64,000 nt of DNA from Clostridiales bacterium (GTDB taxonomy: Bacteria; Bacillota; Desulfotomaculia; Desulfotomaculales; VENG01): NCBI GenBank assembly GCA_021736985.1, contig JAIPEW010000008.1, forward strand, positions 1-64,000, read 5' to 3'. The position numbers and the translations under genes were made by a program. Of the stretch, positions 1 through 10,275 are shown in pieces. The notes under the pieces are model-generated. The model worked only from the letters and a program-made list of their open reading frames with translations. It ran no database searches and was not told the DNA's origin. Numbering within the stretch: the first letter of the stretch is position 1; each line of letters opens with the position of its first letter.

Positions 1-117
<117 letters not shown>

Positions 118-125
118 TATTTTTT

Positions 126-154
126 AAAAAACCTTCCGTAATGGAAGGTTTTTT
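126..154 (+). terminator. rRNA operon terminator
   Basis: A 12-bp stem (126-137 with 143-154) containing AACCTTCC/GGAAGGTT is closed by a 5-nt loop and ends in a T run. It sits about 10 bases after the 5S rRNA. Confidence 0.9.
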
Positions 155-242
155 AACATTGATTTTATTAATTGTAAATTGTATACTTGTAATGTGTCCT
201 GTTGTAGTGTATTAGTTTGTATTATGAATTGGGGGGATCTAC

Positions 243-977
243 ATGGGCATGGAGAAAACGGCAGGGAAGATTATAGAATGGCTTAAACAAGAAGCTGAAA
301 ACCGTAAATCACAAGGTTTTGTAGTAGGTTTGAGCGGCGGTATTGATTCTGCAGTAACCATGGCCTTGTGTAAAAGAGCATATCCCAATAATACTTTTGG
401 TGTTATAATGCCCTGCCACAGTAATCCTAAAGATGAGGAACATGCCCGTCTGGTCGCTGAACACTTGGATGTTTCTTATAAAGTTGTAAATTTAAGTAAT
501 CCTTTTGAGCAGTTAGTAGAAGTATTGGACGGTACTGAGTATGATCCAAATAAAAAGGATATGTCTATTTTAAATATTAAACCTCGATTACGTATGATTA
601 CACTTTATTTTTATGCTTCCAGGAAAAGCTCGTTAGTTGTTGGGACAGGCAATAAAACCGAATTAACTATAGGTTATTTTACAAAGCACGGCGACGGTGG
701 AGCTGATCTTCTTCCAATTGCTAATCTTATTAAAGAAGAAGTGAATGAGATGGCAAAAGTGTTAGATATTCCAAGGCCGATTATTGAAAAGGAACCTTCC
801 GCAGGGTTGTGGGTGGGACAGAATGATGAAGAAGAAATTGGAGTTAGTTATAGAGAGTTAGATAATTATATTAAGTATGGTAGTGCGCCGGAAAAGGTAA
901 AATTAAGAGTTGATGAGTTAGCGCGAAAAAGCTTACATAAAAAACAATTGCCTGCTGCGCCTCCAATCTGGCAATAA
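243..977 (+). CDS. nadE: NAD+ synthetase, ammonia-type
   Basis: This enzyme makes NAD+ from nicotinic acid adenine dinucleotide with ATP and an amide nitrogen. The N-type ATP-pyrophosphatase P-loop SGGIDS is at residues 31-36. The family motifs VGTGNKTEL and KHGDGGADLLP follow, then the substrate segment EPSAGLWVGQNDEEE. At 244 residues it matches the single-domain form and has no fused glutaminase domain. A GGGGGGA ribosome site at 231-237 serves the ATG at 243; the ATG at 249 is an alternative. The gene stands alone between two terminators, so it is probably monocistronic. Confidence 0.93.
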   Translation: MGMEKTAGKIIEWLKQEAENRKSQGFVVGLSGGIDSAVTMALCKRAYPNNTFGVIMPCHSNPKDEEHARLVAEHLDVSYKVVNLSNPFEQLVEVLDGTEYDPNKKDMSILNIKPRLRMITLYFYASRKSSLVVGTGNKTELTIGYFTKHGDGGADLLPIANLIKEEVNEMAKVLDIPRPIIEKEPSAGLWVGQNDEEEIGVSYRELDNYIKYGSAPEKVKLRVDELARKSLHKKQLPAAPPIWQ

Positions 978-986
978 AATAACTTA

Positions 987-1024
987 GAAAACATTAGCCT
1001 AATACAAGGCTAATGTTTTCTTTA
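987..1024 (+). terminator. terminator after nadE
   Basis: A perfect 13-bp stem pairs 987-999 (GAAAACATTAGCC) with 1008-1020. It has an 8-nt loop and a T-rich tail. Confidence 0.85.
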
Positions 1025-1074
1025 TAGCACATTTTAATTATGTTAAAATAATGTGCATAGAAAGGGGTATGTTT

Positions 1075-1800
1075 ATGTCAGGTCACTCTAAATGGGCAAA
1101 TATAAAGAGAAAGAAAGAAAAAGTTGATGCGCAAAGAGGCAAAGTGTTTACAAAGTTAAGTTGGGATATTATAACAGCAGCAAGAAAAGACGGTGATATT
1201 GAAAAGAATTCGCAATTAAAAACTGTTGTTCAAAAAGCTAAAGAAGCAAATATGCCTAATGATAATATTGAAAGAGCAATCAAGCGCGGTACCGGTGAGC
1301 TTGAGGGGATAAACTACGAAGAAATTAATTATGAAGGGTATGGTCCCGGAGGAGCAGCAATTTTACTAGAAATATTAACAGAAAATAGAAACCGAACTGC
1401 AAGTGAAATACGGCACTGTTTTAACAAGCACGGGGGTAATATGGGTGAAGCCGGCTGTGTAACGTGGATGTTTGATAAACAAGGTATAATTTTTGTAGAA
1501 CAAATATCTGGGTTTGATGAAGAAGATATGATGCTTGCAGCTTTGGATGCCGGAGCCGAAGATTTAAAAGTCGAAGATGAAGTATTTGAAATAATTTGTA
1601 AAGCTGAGGATTTAGAACTAGTTGAATCAGAGTTGAGAAAAAATGATATTCCAATAGTAGAAGCACAAGTTACCATGATTCCGCAGAATACAATTAAGCT
1701 CGAAGGTGAAAATGCCGAAAAAATGAATAAATTAATAGATGTGCTGGAATCTCATAATGATGTACAAGAGGTATATACAAATTATGAAACTGAAGATTAA
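1075..1800 (+). CDS. yebC: YebC/PmpR family regulatory protein
   Basis: The protein starts with the family signature MSGHSKWANIKRKK and carries the conserved NMPNDNIERAIKRGTGE and YEGYGPGGAAI segments. YebC-family proteins act as DNA-binding regulators, and some help ribosomes through difficult peptides; the role here is inferred. I chose the ATG at 1075 because AAAGGGG (1061-1067) is well spaced from it and the conserved N-terminus begins there. An upstream in-frame ATG at 1051 would add eight unconserved residues. The length of 241 aa is normal. In Clostridia this gene often sits directly before ruvCAB, as here. Confidence 0.93.
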   Translation: MSGHSKWANIKRKKEKVDAQRGKVFTKLSWDIITAARKDGDIEKNSQLKTVVQKAKEANMPNDNIERAIKRGTGELEGINYEEINYEGYGPGGAAILLEILTENRNRTASEIRHCFNKHGGNMGEAGCVTWMFDKQGIIFVEQISGFDEEDMMLAALDAGAEDLKVEDEVFEIICKAEDLELVESELRKNDIPIVEAQVTMIPQNTIKLEGENAEKMNKLIDVLESHNDVQEVYTNYETED

Positions 1801-1802
1801 AT

Positions 1803-1840
1803 AAAAGGGTTATTGTTATTTAACAAATCAACCCTTTTTT
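1803..1840 (+). terminator. terminator after yebC
   Basis: AAAAGGGTT at 1803-1811 pairs with AACCC plus the T run at 1830-1840. An inner TGTTA/TAACA pairing (1814-1818 with 1821-1825) extends the stem. Confidence 0.8.
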
Positions 1841-1843
1841 ATT

Positions 1844-1873
1844 GCATAAACCCCCCTTATTACGGAAATAATG
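1844..1873 (+). promoter_or_regulatory. possible forespore sigma-F/G promoter for bofC
   Basis: GCATA at 1844-1848 is followed, after 15 bases, by GGAAATAATG at 1864-1873. This fits the GYATA / GGNNANANT pattern of sigma-F and sigma-G promoters. It lies 35 bases before bofC, a gene expected to be forespore-expressed. It was found by eye, so the support is moderate. Confidence 0.35.
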
Positions 1874-1907
1874 TATAAATGATACATAATATGGGGGGGG
1901 ATCAGGA

Positions 1908-2543
1908 GTGATTAGAAAGTTAGCTAAACTTGGTATTGTAGCATCTGTTTTTGTAATGATTACAGCAATTACACATTTTGTTTTTACAAATTATGTTCTT
2001 TTACCGGAACATGCAGTATCTAGTGCTATTAGCAAGTATATACCAGAGGTAAAAAATGAAGAAGTTTTAATTAACCCTGGTACGATAATCCGAAAGGAAA
2101 AAGTATACGTGTGCGGAGATAAAATAACTATATTTCAAGGTCCTGCACCGGAGAGAATGCAGGGATTGACTGTAGAGGAAGTTAAAGAATTGTATTCTGA
2201 GAAAGATGGATGGAATATAAGTAAACTTAGCGGTAACATAGTGTTGTTAAGCAAATCTATGGATAAATTATGTGACAAGCATCTTAAATATAGACATTTG
2301 GGAATTTATCAAGGAAATCTGGCAGTTTATAAGGGCCCACTTGGCTATGATAAAGATCTAATCAGAGTAGAAAAAAATATATCACTGAATAAACTGCCGC
2401 AAGGATTAAGTGAAAAACTTAATCTGGCAATAAATTTTGATAAACATGATTATTCTACTAAACTGCAATTGAGAAAAACACTCGAATTTACTAGTGAGAG
2501 TGATTTAAATGCTGTTTTAGATACTCTTGATGAATTTAATTAA
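1908..2543 (+). CDS. bofC: BofC-like sporulation protein
   Basis: BofC acts in the sigma-K checkpoint of sporulation, where it restrains SpoIVB-dependent signalling between forespore and mother cell. This 211-aa protein has an N-terminal membrane anchor or signal segment at about residues 8-27 and a soluble remainder. The C-terminal part has the BofC_C look (HLGIYQGNLAVYKGPLG near residue 130). The start is GTG with a run of eight G at 1893-1900 as ribosome site. Its place between yebC and ruvC is typical for this gene in Peptococcaceae-like genomes. The assignment rests on the C-terminal domain and context; the N-terminal half is weakly conserved. Confidence 0.75.
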   Translation: MIRKLAKLGIVASVFVMITAITHFVFTNYVLLPEHAVSSAISKYIPEVKNEEVLINPGTIIRKEKVYVCGDKITIFQGPAPERMQGLTVEEVKELYSEKDGWNISKLSGNIVLLSKSMDKLCDKHLKYRHLGIYQGNLAVYKGPLGYDKDLIRVEKNISLNKLPQGLSEKLNLAINFDKHDYSTKLQLRKTLEFTSESDLNAVLDTLDEFN

Positions 2544-2644
2544 AATAGTAAACTAGATACAGTTATTTAAATCTATAGTACACGGTATTTAATTAGTTGC
2601 GATACCAAGGGGGATATGCTACCATAAGAAAAGGAGTGAAGTGA

Positions 2645-3130
2645 ATGAGAATTATGGGTATTGACCCCGGTATGGCGATTACGGGTTACGGTGTAATAGA
2701 TCATTATGGTAACAAATTTAAGGCACTTAGTTATGATTGTATAAAAACATCTTCAAAGCTATCACTGGCAGCAAGACTTCAATCTATATATTCCGGGATA
2801 ACTGAAATCCTCCGGTCATACAGGCCGGAGCATTTTGCAGTGGAGGCATTGTTTTTTAATAAAAATACCAAGACTGCCATGGATGTTGGACATGCTCGTG
2901 GTGTAGTATTGCTAGCTGCTGCCCATATGTCCCTGGATGTTTATGAATATACTCCTCTCCAGGTGAAACAGGCTGTAGTGGGTTATGGTAAAGCAGATAA
3001 AGGTCAGGTTCAATTCATGGTAAAAAATATACTTAATTTGAAAGATATTCCACGCCCAGATGATGTTGCTGATGCACTGGCTGTGGGTATATGTCACGCT
3101 CACACATACAACTGGCCGGGAGGGATTTAA
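2645..3130 (+). CDS. ruvC: Holliday junction endonuclease RuvC
   Basis: RuvC cuts Holliday junctions during recombinational repair, working on junctions moved by RuvAB. The acidic catalytic residues are visible: D7 in GIDPG, E67 in FAVEALFF, and D140/D143 in [11 protein letters not shown]. The length of 161 aa is slightly short but complete. The start ATG follows an AAGGAG site. The stop codon overlaps the ruvA start by one base (TAATG), so the two are translationally coupled in a ruvCAB operon. Confidence 0.97.
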   Translation: MRIMGIDPGMAITGYGVIDHYGNKFKALSYDCIKTSSKLSLAARLQSIYSGITEILRSYRPEHFAVEALFFNKNTKTAMDVGHARGVVLLAAAHMSLDVYEYTPLQVKQAVVGYGKADKGQVQFMVKNILNLKDIPRPDDVADALAVGICHAHTYNWPGGI

Positions 3131-3726
3131 TGATATCTTTCATAAATGGTGAGTTGGCTTATAAAGATCCGGGAATGACAGTAGTTGATGTGGGCGGTAT
3201 AGGTTATGAAATTTTAATAACGAATTCAACATATAATCAATTACCTGAAACAGGTTACATAGTGAAATTATTTACCCGGCTTATTATAAAAGAAGATGAA
3301 TTGCAGCTGTATGGTTTTTTTTCTAAAGAAGAACTTTCATTATTTCTTATGATATTAAATGTTAACGGGATAGGTCCTAAGGGGGCAGCAGCTTTATTAT
3401 CCAGTTTTCCTGCTGAAGCACTGCGCAGTGCAATAGCAGATGAAAACTCAGCTCTACTGGCTAAAACTCCTGGAATAGGGAAAAAAACAGCTCAGCGCAT
3501 TATTTTGGAGATAAAAGACAAAATTAATAAACCTGCTGTCTGTGCAGCAAAAAATGTGGAAAATTGTACGGCTGAAATTAGCGAAGGAGTAGCAGCGCTT
3601 GTAAATCTTGGTTACAGTCATGATGAGGCAAAATCTGCAGTAGAAAGTGTTAAAGAACAAAAAGGTGAGAATATAGCACTGCAGGACATAATAAAACAGA
3701 GTTTAAAAGTATTAAGTAACTTGTAA
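3130..3726 (+). CDS. ruvA: Holliday junction branch migration protein RuvA
   Basis: RuvA binds the four-way junction and loads the RuvB motor. The 198-aa protein begins MISFINGEL and has an OB-fold at about 1-65. Two helix-hairpin-helix segments follow (NVNGIGPKGAAALLS and TPGIGKKTAQRIILE), then a C-terminal RuvB-contact domain after a variable linker near 140. I placed the start at 3130, overlapping the ruvC stop, because GGGAGGGA at 3118-3125 is correctly spaced and the conserved N-terminus begins there. Confidence 0.96.
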   Translation: MISFINGELAYKDPGMTVVDVGGIGYEILITNSTYNQLPETGYIVKLFTRLIIKEDELQLYGFFSKEELSLFLMILNVNGIGPKGAAALLSSFPAEALRSAIADENSALLAKTPGIGKKTAQRIILEIKDKINKPAVCAAKNVENCTAEISEGVAALVNLGYSHDEAKSAVESVKEQKGENIALQDIIKQSLKVLSNL

Positions 3727-3751
3727 TTGATGGAAGGGTGGTTATTAATAC

Positions 3752-4753
3752 ATGGGTGAAGACAGTAGAATTATATCCGCGGCGGAGCAAAAAGAAGATG
3801 CGGAAGCAGAAACAAGTCTTCGCCCCCGCAAACTTGAAGAATATATCGGGCAGCAAAAGACTAAAGAAACAATAAAAATATTTATACAAGCAGCAAAAGA
3901 GCGTGGAGAAACTTTAGATCATGTCTTGCTCTTTGGTCCTCCCGGCCTGGGAAAGACAACACTGGCTTATATTATAGCAAATGAAATGGGAGTAAATATC
4001 AAAGTTACATCCGGGCCAGCAATTGAAAGACCCGGTGATCTGGCTGCTATTCTAACTAACCTTGAACAAGGTGATATACTGTTTGTAGATGAAGTACATC
4101 GGTTGAGCAGGGCTGTAGAGGAAATTTTGTACCCGGCAATGGAAGATTTTTCTCTGGATATTGTTATCGGTAAGGGGCCGGGGGCACGTACTGTCAGGTT
4201 GGACCTGCCCAGGTTTACTTTGATTGGTGCTACAACCAGGGCCGGTTTATTAACCTCGCCACTGCGAGACCGTTTTGGTGTTATTAATAGGCTGGATTAT
4301 TATGACTGGCGCGATTTAATCAATATCATTATGCGTGCAGGTAAGATTTTAGCTGTTGGTATAGAAACAGCAGGTGCAAAAGAAATAGCTTATCGTTCCA
4401 GGGGAACTCCAAGGGTTGCTAATCGCCTACTCAGGAGAGTAAGGGATTATGCTCAAGTCAAGGCAAAAGGCATTATTACTGGAGAAATTGCCCAAAAAGC
4501 ACTTACTTTCTTTGAAGTAGATCCTCTGGGACTTGATAATGTAGACCGGAGTATATTGCAAGTTATTACGGCAAAATTTAAAGGTGGTCCAGTGGGGCTG
4601 GAAACTTTAGCAGCGTCCCTGTGTGAAGAAGCAGGAACGTTGGAGGAAGTTTACGAGCCATTTTTGATGCAGTTAGGTTTATTAGCCCGTACTCCGCGGG
4701 GTAGAATAGCTACCGATCATGCTTATAAGCATCTGGGTATAGATAAACAGTAG
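3752..4753 (+). CDS. ruvB: Holliday junction helicase motor RuvB
   Basis: RuvB is the AAA+ ATPase that drives branch migration with RuvA. Walker A GPPGLGKT is at residues 63-70 and the Walker B DEVH at about 113-116. Sensor 1 (GATTRAG) and the arginine-bearing TSPLRDRFG segment follow. The C-terminal winged helix ends near [15 protein letters not shown]. The length of 333 aa is normal. It lies 25 bases after ruvA, so ruvCAB is complete. Confidence 0.97.
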   Translation: MGEDSRIISAAEQKEDAEAETSLRPRKLEEYIGQQKTKETIKIFIQAAKERGETLDHVLLFGPPGLGKTTLAYIIANEMGVNIKVTSGPAIERPGDLAAILTNLEQGDILFVDEVHRLSRAVEEILYPAMEDFSLDIVIGKGPGARTVRLDLPRFTLIGATTRAGLLTSPLRDRFGVINRLDYYDWRDLINIIMRAGKILAVGIETAGAKEIAYRSRGTPRVANRLLRRVRDYAQVKAKGIITGEIAQKALTFFEVDPLGLDNVDRSILQVITAKFKGGPVGLETLAASLCEEAGTLEEVYEPFLMQLGLLARTPRGRIATDHAYKHLGIDKQ

Positions 4754-4771
4754 CAAGGGGGATATATTATT

Positions 4772-5317
4772 ATGCGTTTATTGCTGCATATTTGTTGTGC
4801 ACCCTGTGCCATATATCCTGTAGATGTGCTGCGAAATGAAGGTACAGAGGTATACGGTTATTTTTATAATCCCAATATACATCCATATACAGAATGGAAA
4901 AAACGGCGCGATACGCTTGAACAATATGCAAATGATATTGATTTAAAAGTAATTTTTGATGAAGGGTATTACCTGGAAGAATTCTTGCGAAAAGTAGTAT
5001 ATAGAGAATCCGTAAGATGTCAATATTGTTATTATATGCGGCTTGGACAGGCTGCTGCTGTTGCAAAGCGCGGCAAATTTGATGCTTTTAGCAGTACCCT
5101 GCTTGTAAGTCCTTTTCAAGACCAGCAGTTAATCAAAGAAGTTGGTGAAACAGCAGGAAAAGAAAAAGGTGTACCTTTTTTATATAGAGATTTTCGTCCC
5201 GGTTTTAAGGAAGCAACAACCAGGTCAAAAGAGTTAGGTCTTTACAGGCAGCAGTACTGCGGTTGTATTTATAGTGAAAGAGACCGCTATTGTAATACAA
5301 GGAAAAAAAGAAGGTGA
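4772..5317 (+). CDS. queH: epoxyqueuosine reductase QueH
   Basis: QueH carries out the last step of queuosine tRNA modification, reducing epoxyqueuosine to queuosine, and replaces the unrelated QueG in many anaerobes. The protein has the N-terminal HICCAPC cysteine motif, paired cysteines near residues 81-84 (VRCQYCYYMR), the SSTLLVSPFQ segment, and a C-terminal YCGCIYSERDR. These cysteines are expected to bind an iron-sulfur cluster and a second metal site. The neighbouring queA and tgt genes belong to the same pathway, which supports the call. Confidence 0.93.
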   Translation: MRLLLHICCAPCAIYPVDVLRNEGTEVYGYFYNPNIHPYTEWKKRRDTLEQYANDIDLKVIFDEGYYLEEFLRKVVYRESVRCQYCYYMRLGQAAAVAKRGKFDAFSSTLLVSPFQDQQLIKEVGETAGKEKGVPFLYRDFRPGFKEATTRSKELGLYRQQYCGCIYSERDRYCNTRKKRR

Positions 5318-5322
5318 GCCTG

Positions 5323-5547
5323 GTGCCGGATTTAAACTCTATTGGTAAAAGTATTGTTATTATAGGTCTTATCCTGGTATTACTAGGTGGAATCATTATG
5401 GTTGGAGGAAAAATAGGATTTATAGGTAAATTACCGGGTGATATGTATTTTGAAAAAGGAAATGTAAAATTTTACTTTCCATTGGTGACTATGCTCTTAT
5501 TGAGTTTTATCATTACTGTTATTGTAAATCTTATTTTCAGGCATTGA
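5323..5547 (+). CDS. DUF2905 family small membrane protein
   Basis: A 74-aa protein of unknown function has two membrane helices around a short loop with the family pattern GKIGFIGKLPGDMYFEKG followed by FYFP. I chose the GTG at 5323, which has GGTGAG at 5313-5318 as ribosome site. A GTG at 5314 overlapping the queH stop is the alternative and adds three residues. It appears co-transcribed with queH. Confidence 0.8.
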   Translation: MPDLNSIGKSIVIIGLILVLLGGIIMVGGKIGFIGKLPGDMYFEKGNVKFYFPLVTMLLLSFIITVIVNLIFRH

Positions 5548-5794
5548 TGAAAAAGTTTTAGCAGGAAAAAAATTTTTTTTAACGAATTCTTAAAGCTGTG
5601 TTTTTTTATAGGGCTTAACCTGGTGATTATAAATAATATTTTTTTATGCTTTTTACTTCCAGCAGCTTATTATAAGGTATCTGGTGAATGGGAGAAACAG
5701 GTTATAATTACCAGTATATATAGAAATACTACTATCTATACAGGTGTTTTTATTGCTGCAAATATTCTTCAGAAAATTTTAAAGGTGAATATAA

Positions 5795-6817
5795 TTGAAA
5801 TTATGCGAATTTGATTATGAACTTCCAGAAGAATTGATTGCCCAGGAACCGGCATTAGAAAGGGAGCACTCTCGACTAATGGTATTAAAAAAAAATATAC
5901 CCCGGGTAGAGCACAGGATTTTTAAAAATGTTTTAGACTATCTGTCTCCGGGAGATACCATGGTGTTGAATAACAGCAAAGTTATTCCGGCCCGCTTAAC
6001 GGGTATTCGAAGAGGCACGGGGGCCAGGGTGGAAGTATTGCTGTTGAGACCGATTAACCTGGATTGTTGGGAGGTACTGGTAAAGCCAGGTAAAAAAGCC
6101 CGCATTGGAGATAAATTTGACTTTAATGAAAAATTAATCTCAGTAGTGAAAGATAGAACCAGTACCGGTGGGAGAATTATGCAATTTGAGTATACGGGAT
6201 CTTTTCTAGAAATTATAGAAGAAGCCGGGGAAATGCCCCTGCCGCCTTATATAAAAAAACAACCTGCAGATCCCGGCAGGTACCAGACTGTGTACGCAGA
6301 TACCCCGGGATCAGTTGCTGCGCCGACGGCAGGACTGCATTTTACTTCTGATTTGTTAGAAGAAGCAAGAAAAAGGGGTGTAAATGTTGTAAATATCATG
6401 CTCCATGTTGGCCTGGGAACGTTTCGCCCTGTTCATGCGGAAAATATTGAAGAACATCACATGCACTCGGAGTTTTATGAAATAAATGCTTCTACTGCAA
6501 AAGCTATAGAAAACACCAGGCACGCCGGCGGTAGGGTTATAGCAGTAGGCACTACTACAACACGCTGCCTGGAGTCTGTTGCAGCACAGTGTGGAGAAGT
6601 AGTTCCTTATTCAGGTTGGACCGATATTTTTATTTATCCTGGTTTTGAATTTAAGGTTGTAAGCGGGCTGGTTACTAATTTTCATTTACCTCGCAGTACT
6701 TTGTTAATGATGGTTTCAGCGTTTGCCGGTAAGGAAAATATTTTAAATGCCTACCGGAGTGCTGTAAAAGAACGGTACCGTTTTTTCAGTTTTGGCGATG
6801 CTATGCTTATTATTTAG
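5795..6817 (+). CDS. queA: S-adenosylmethionine:tRNA ribosyltransferase-isomerase
   Basis: QueA transfers and rearranges the ribosyl part of SAM onto preQ1 in tRNA to give epoxyqueuosine. The 340-aa protein has the family stretches [14 protein letters not shown] at the N-terminus, [27 protein letters not shown] and [11 protein letters not shown]. It starts with TTG behind AAAGGTGA (5781-5788). It is followed nine bases later by tgt, which acts earlier in the pathway, and by its own product's reductase queH upstream. Confidence 0.97.
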   Translation: MKLCEFDYELPEELIAQEPALEREHSRLMVLKKNIPRVEHRIFKNVLDYLSPGDTMVLNNSKVIPARLTGIRRGTGARVEVLLLRPINLDCWEVLVKPGKKARIGDKFDFNEKLISVVKDRTSTGGRIMQFEYTGSFLEIIEEAGEMPLPPYIKKQPADPGRYQTVYADTPGSVAAPTAGLHFTSDLLEEARKRGVNVVNIMLHVGLGTFRPVHAENIEEHHMHSEFYEINASTAKAIENTRHAGGRVIAVGTTTTRCLESVAAQCGEVVPYSGWTDIFIYPGFEFKVVSGLVTNFHLPRSTLLMMVSAFAGKENILNAYRSAVKERYRFFSFGDAMLII

Positions 6818-7939
<1,122 letters not shown>

Positions 7940-8015
7940 AATTAAGCATCTCTAAAAGGGGAATTTAAAATATATAACGAATACTTAAATATTTGCAAAA
8001 AAGGAGGAATTTTCA

Positions 8016-8297
8016 GTGCAAGGTAATTTAGTAGGAGTGCTTTATATTGTAGGTTTATTTGCACTTTTGTGGTTTTTACTTATCAGGCCCCAGCAAAAAA
8101 GGCAGAAGCAGCACCGGGAAATGATTGCTAACTTAAATCAGAATGATAATATAGTAACAATTGGAGGTATACATGGATCTATAGTTAAGCTTAAAGATGA
8201 TACTGTAATTCTTAAAGTGGCAGATAATGTGCGCATTGAAGTTTTAAAAAACGCCATTTCCCAGGTTCAGTCCAGTCCTGAAGAGCAAGAAGAATAA
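8016..8297 (+). CDS. yajC: Sec translocase accessory subunit YajC
   Basis: YajC is a small single-span membrane protein that associates with SecDF. The 93-aa product has one helix at about residues 6-24 followed by the signature LLIRPQQKRQKQH and the NDNIVTIGGIHGSI segment. It starts with GTG eight bases after a strong AAGGAGGA. It lies between tgt and secDF, the usual Clostridia order. Confidence 0.93.
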   Translation: MQGNLVGVLYIVGLFALLWFLLIRPQQKRQKQHREMIANLNQNDNIVTIGGIHGSIVKLKDDTVILKVADNVRIEVLKNAISQVQSSPEEQEE

Positions 8298-8335
8298 ATA
8301 TTATAATAAAATATTTTTAGCAGGAGGCCAAATGT

Positions 8336-8995
8336 TTGGTTACACTGGATGATATTAAAAAAAATGAAGCAATAGACAGCTTTATACGAAAAGGTAATGA
8401 ATATCTAGGAATCATAGGTTATACAGAACACAGTTACAGACATATTAATTTGGTTTCAGGACTTGCAAAAAATATTTTACAAAAATTAAATTATTCACAG
8501 AGAATAATTGAATTGGCTGCTATAGCCGGTTACTTGCATGATATTGGCAATGTGATAAGCAGAAATCAACATGGTATTTCAGGTGCAGTACTGTGTTCAA
8601 ATATTTTATTGAACATGGGTATGGACCCTGAAGAATTATCAATTGTTATTTCTGCAATAGCAAATCATGAAGAAGAATATGGGCATCCGGTGAACGAAGT
8701 CGGCGCTGCTCTTATTCTTGCCGATAAGTCGGATGTGCACATGTCCAGAGTAAGGAATGAAGACCGTTCTACTTTTGATATACATGATCGCGTGAATTTT
8801 GCAGTAAAAGAATCATTCCTTAAAATTGATAACTATGATAAGAAAATCATTATGGACTTAAATATTGATCTAAATATATGTTCGGTTATGGAATACTTTG
8901 AGATATTTCTAACCAGGATGACGTTGTGCCGCAGGGCGGCAATATTTTTGGATTGCAGTTTTGAACTTGTTATTAATGAGGCAAAATTGCTTTAA
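8336..8995 (+). CDS. HD-domain metal-dependent phosphohydrolase, substrate unknown
   Basis: The 219-aa protein has an HD fold: H54 region (EHSYRHINLV), the core GYLHDIGN motif at about residues 77-84, a downstream NHEEEYGH histidine pair and an LADKSDV aspartate. These suggest a metal-dependent phosphohydrolase acting on a phosphorylated or nucleotide substrate that I cannot identify. It uses a TTG start behind AGGAGG (8322-8327). Its position between yajC and secD is common in related genomes, but no functional link is established. Confidence 0.75.
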   Translation: MVTLDDIKKNEAIDSFIRKGNEYLGIIGYTEHSYRHINLVSGLAKNILQKLNYSQRIIELAAIAGYLHDIGNVISRNQHGISGAVLCSNILLNMGMDPEELSIVISAIANHEEEYGHPVNEVGAALILADKSDVHMSRVRNEDRSTFDIHDRVNFAVKESFLKIDNYDKKIIMDLNIDLNICSVMEYFEIFLTRMTLCRRAAIFLDCSFELVINEAKLL

Positions 8996-9017
8996 AGTAC
9001 ACTGAGGGGGAAAAAAA

Positions 9018-10262
9018 ATGCGATGGAGCAAAATACTTATACTTGCTGCTGTAATAGTTGTTATAATAGCGGTAGGTATATCCGCTTTCGCCCCGCTGCA
9101 AGTCTTTTCTAACAACAAGCAATTGCCCTGGGTTCAGGAAAATATTACCCTGGGATTAGACTTACAGGGTGGCGTACATGTTGTGCTTGAAGCCCAGGAA
9201 AATGAGAATACAAAAATTACCCCCGATGCTATGAAAAGAGCAAAGGCTATTATACAGGAGAGGGTTAACCAACTGGGGGTTAGCGAACCGGTAATACAGA
9301 TTCAAGGTGACAGGCGAGTAATTGTTGAGCTTGCCGGTGTAAAGAACCCGGAGAAAGCTGTTCAAGACATGATAAAAACGGCTTTTTTGGAGTTTAAAAC
9401 AGAAGACGGTATAACTGTACTTACGGGTAAGGCTTTAAAAGATGCCCAGGCTTCAAGGGATCCGAATAGCGGCGCCGTAGATGTTAATTTAACATTTACT
9501 TCTGAAGGTGCCAAAAAGTTTGCAAATATTACCAGGGAAAATGTAGGTAACCCTCTGGGTATTTACTTGGATGGCAGCATGCTGCAGAATCCAACTATCC
9601 AGGATGCAATTTTAAATGGAAAAGCACGTATTACAGGTTATGCAAATCTTGAAGAAGCAAACCGCATGTCTATATTGCTCCGGTCAGGTGCTCTGCCGGT
9701 TGATCTAGATGTTATACAGAAAATGTCTGTAGGACCACAACTAGGCAGGGATTCATTAAACAGCTCAGTTCAAGCAGGAATTGTAGGGTTTATTGCTATT
9801 TTAGTCTTTATGGGTTTTTATTACCGTATTCCAGGATTAGTAGCAGATTTAGCCCTTTTAATATACACTTTGATTGTACTGGCAATATTTATAGGTATTG
9901 GTGCGGTGATGACCCTGCCGGGTATAGCTGGTTTCTTGTTAACACTGGGAATAGCAGTCGATGCAAATGTTATTATATTTGAAAGAATAAAAGAAGAAAT
10001 GAGAAGCGGTAAATCTCTCAGGCCAGCTATTGATGCCGGTTTTAAAAGAGGCCTGGTAGCGGTAATAGATGCCAATGTAACTACTTTATTAGTAGCAATA
10101 GTGCTCTATTACTTTAGTACCTCAGTATTTCGTGGTTTTGCAGTTACGTTGAGTATAGGTATTATAGCAAGTATGTTTACTGCAATTACATTAACCCGGT
10201 GGATTTTGAAGCTAGCAGCAAGCAGTAATATAGTAAATAATACGAAAATGTACGGAGCATAA
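9018..10262 (+). CDS. secD: protein-export membrane protein SecD
   Basis: SecD works with SecF to drive late steps of Sec export using the proton or sodium gradient. Residues 7-27 form the first membrane helix. The D1 motif LGLDLQGGVHVVLEA follows, then a large external domain to about residue 240, and five C-terminal helices containing GIAVDANVIIFERIKEE. The length of 414 aa is typical of the shorter Gram-positive form. secF follows 13 bases later. Confidence 0.96.
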   Translation: MRWSKILILAAVIVVIIAVGISAFAPLQVFSNNKQLPWVQENITLGLDLQGGVHVVLEAQENENTKITPDAMKRAKAIIQERVNQLGVSEPVIQIQGDRRVIVELAGVKNPEKAVQDMIKTAFLEFKTEDGITVLTGKALKDAQASRDPNSGAVDVNLTFTSEGAKKFANITRENVGNPLGIYLDGSMLQNPTIQDAILNGKARITGYANLEEANRMSILLRSGALPVDLDVIQKMSVGPQLGRDSLNSSVQAGIVGFIAILVFMGFYYRIPGLVADLALLIYTLIVLAIFIGIGAVMTLPGIAGFLLTLGIAVDANVIIFERIKEEMRSGKSLRPAIDAGFKRGLVAVIDANVTTLLVAIVLYYFSTSVFRGFAVTLSIGIIASMFTAITLTRWILKLAASSNIVNNTKMYGA

Positions 10263-10275
10263 GGGGGGGTATAAA

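Noticed and set aside
5623..5814. Open frame of 63 codons overlapping the start of queA
   Set aside because: No ribosome site, no family likeness, and it runs into a well-supported queA start.
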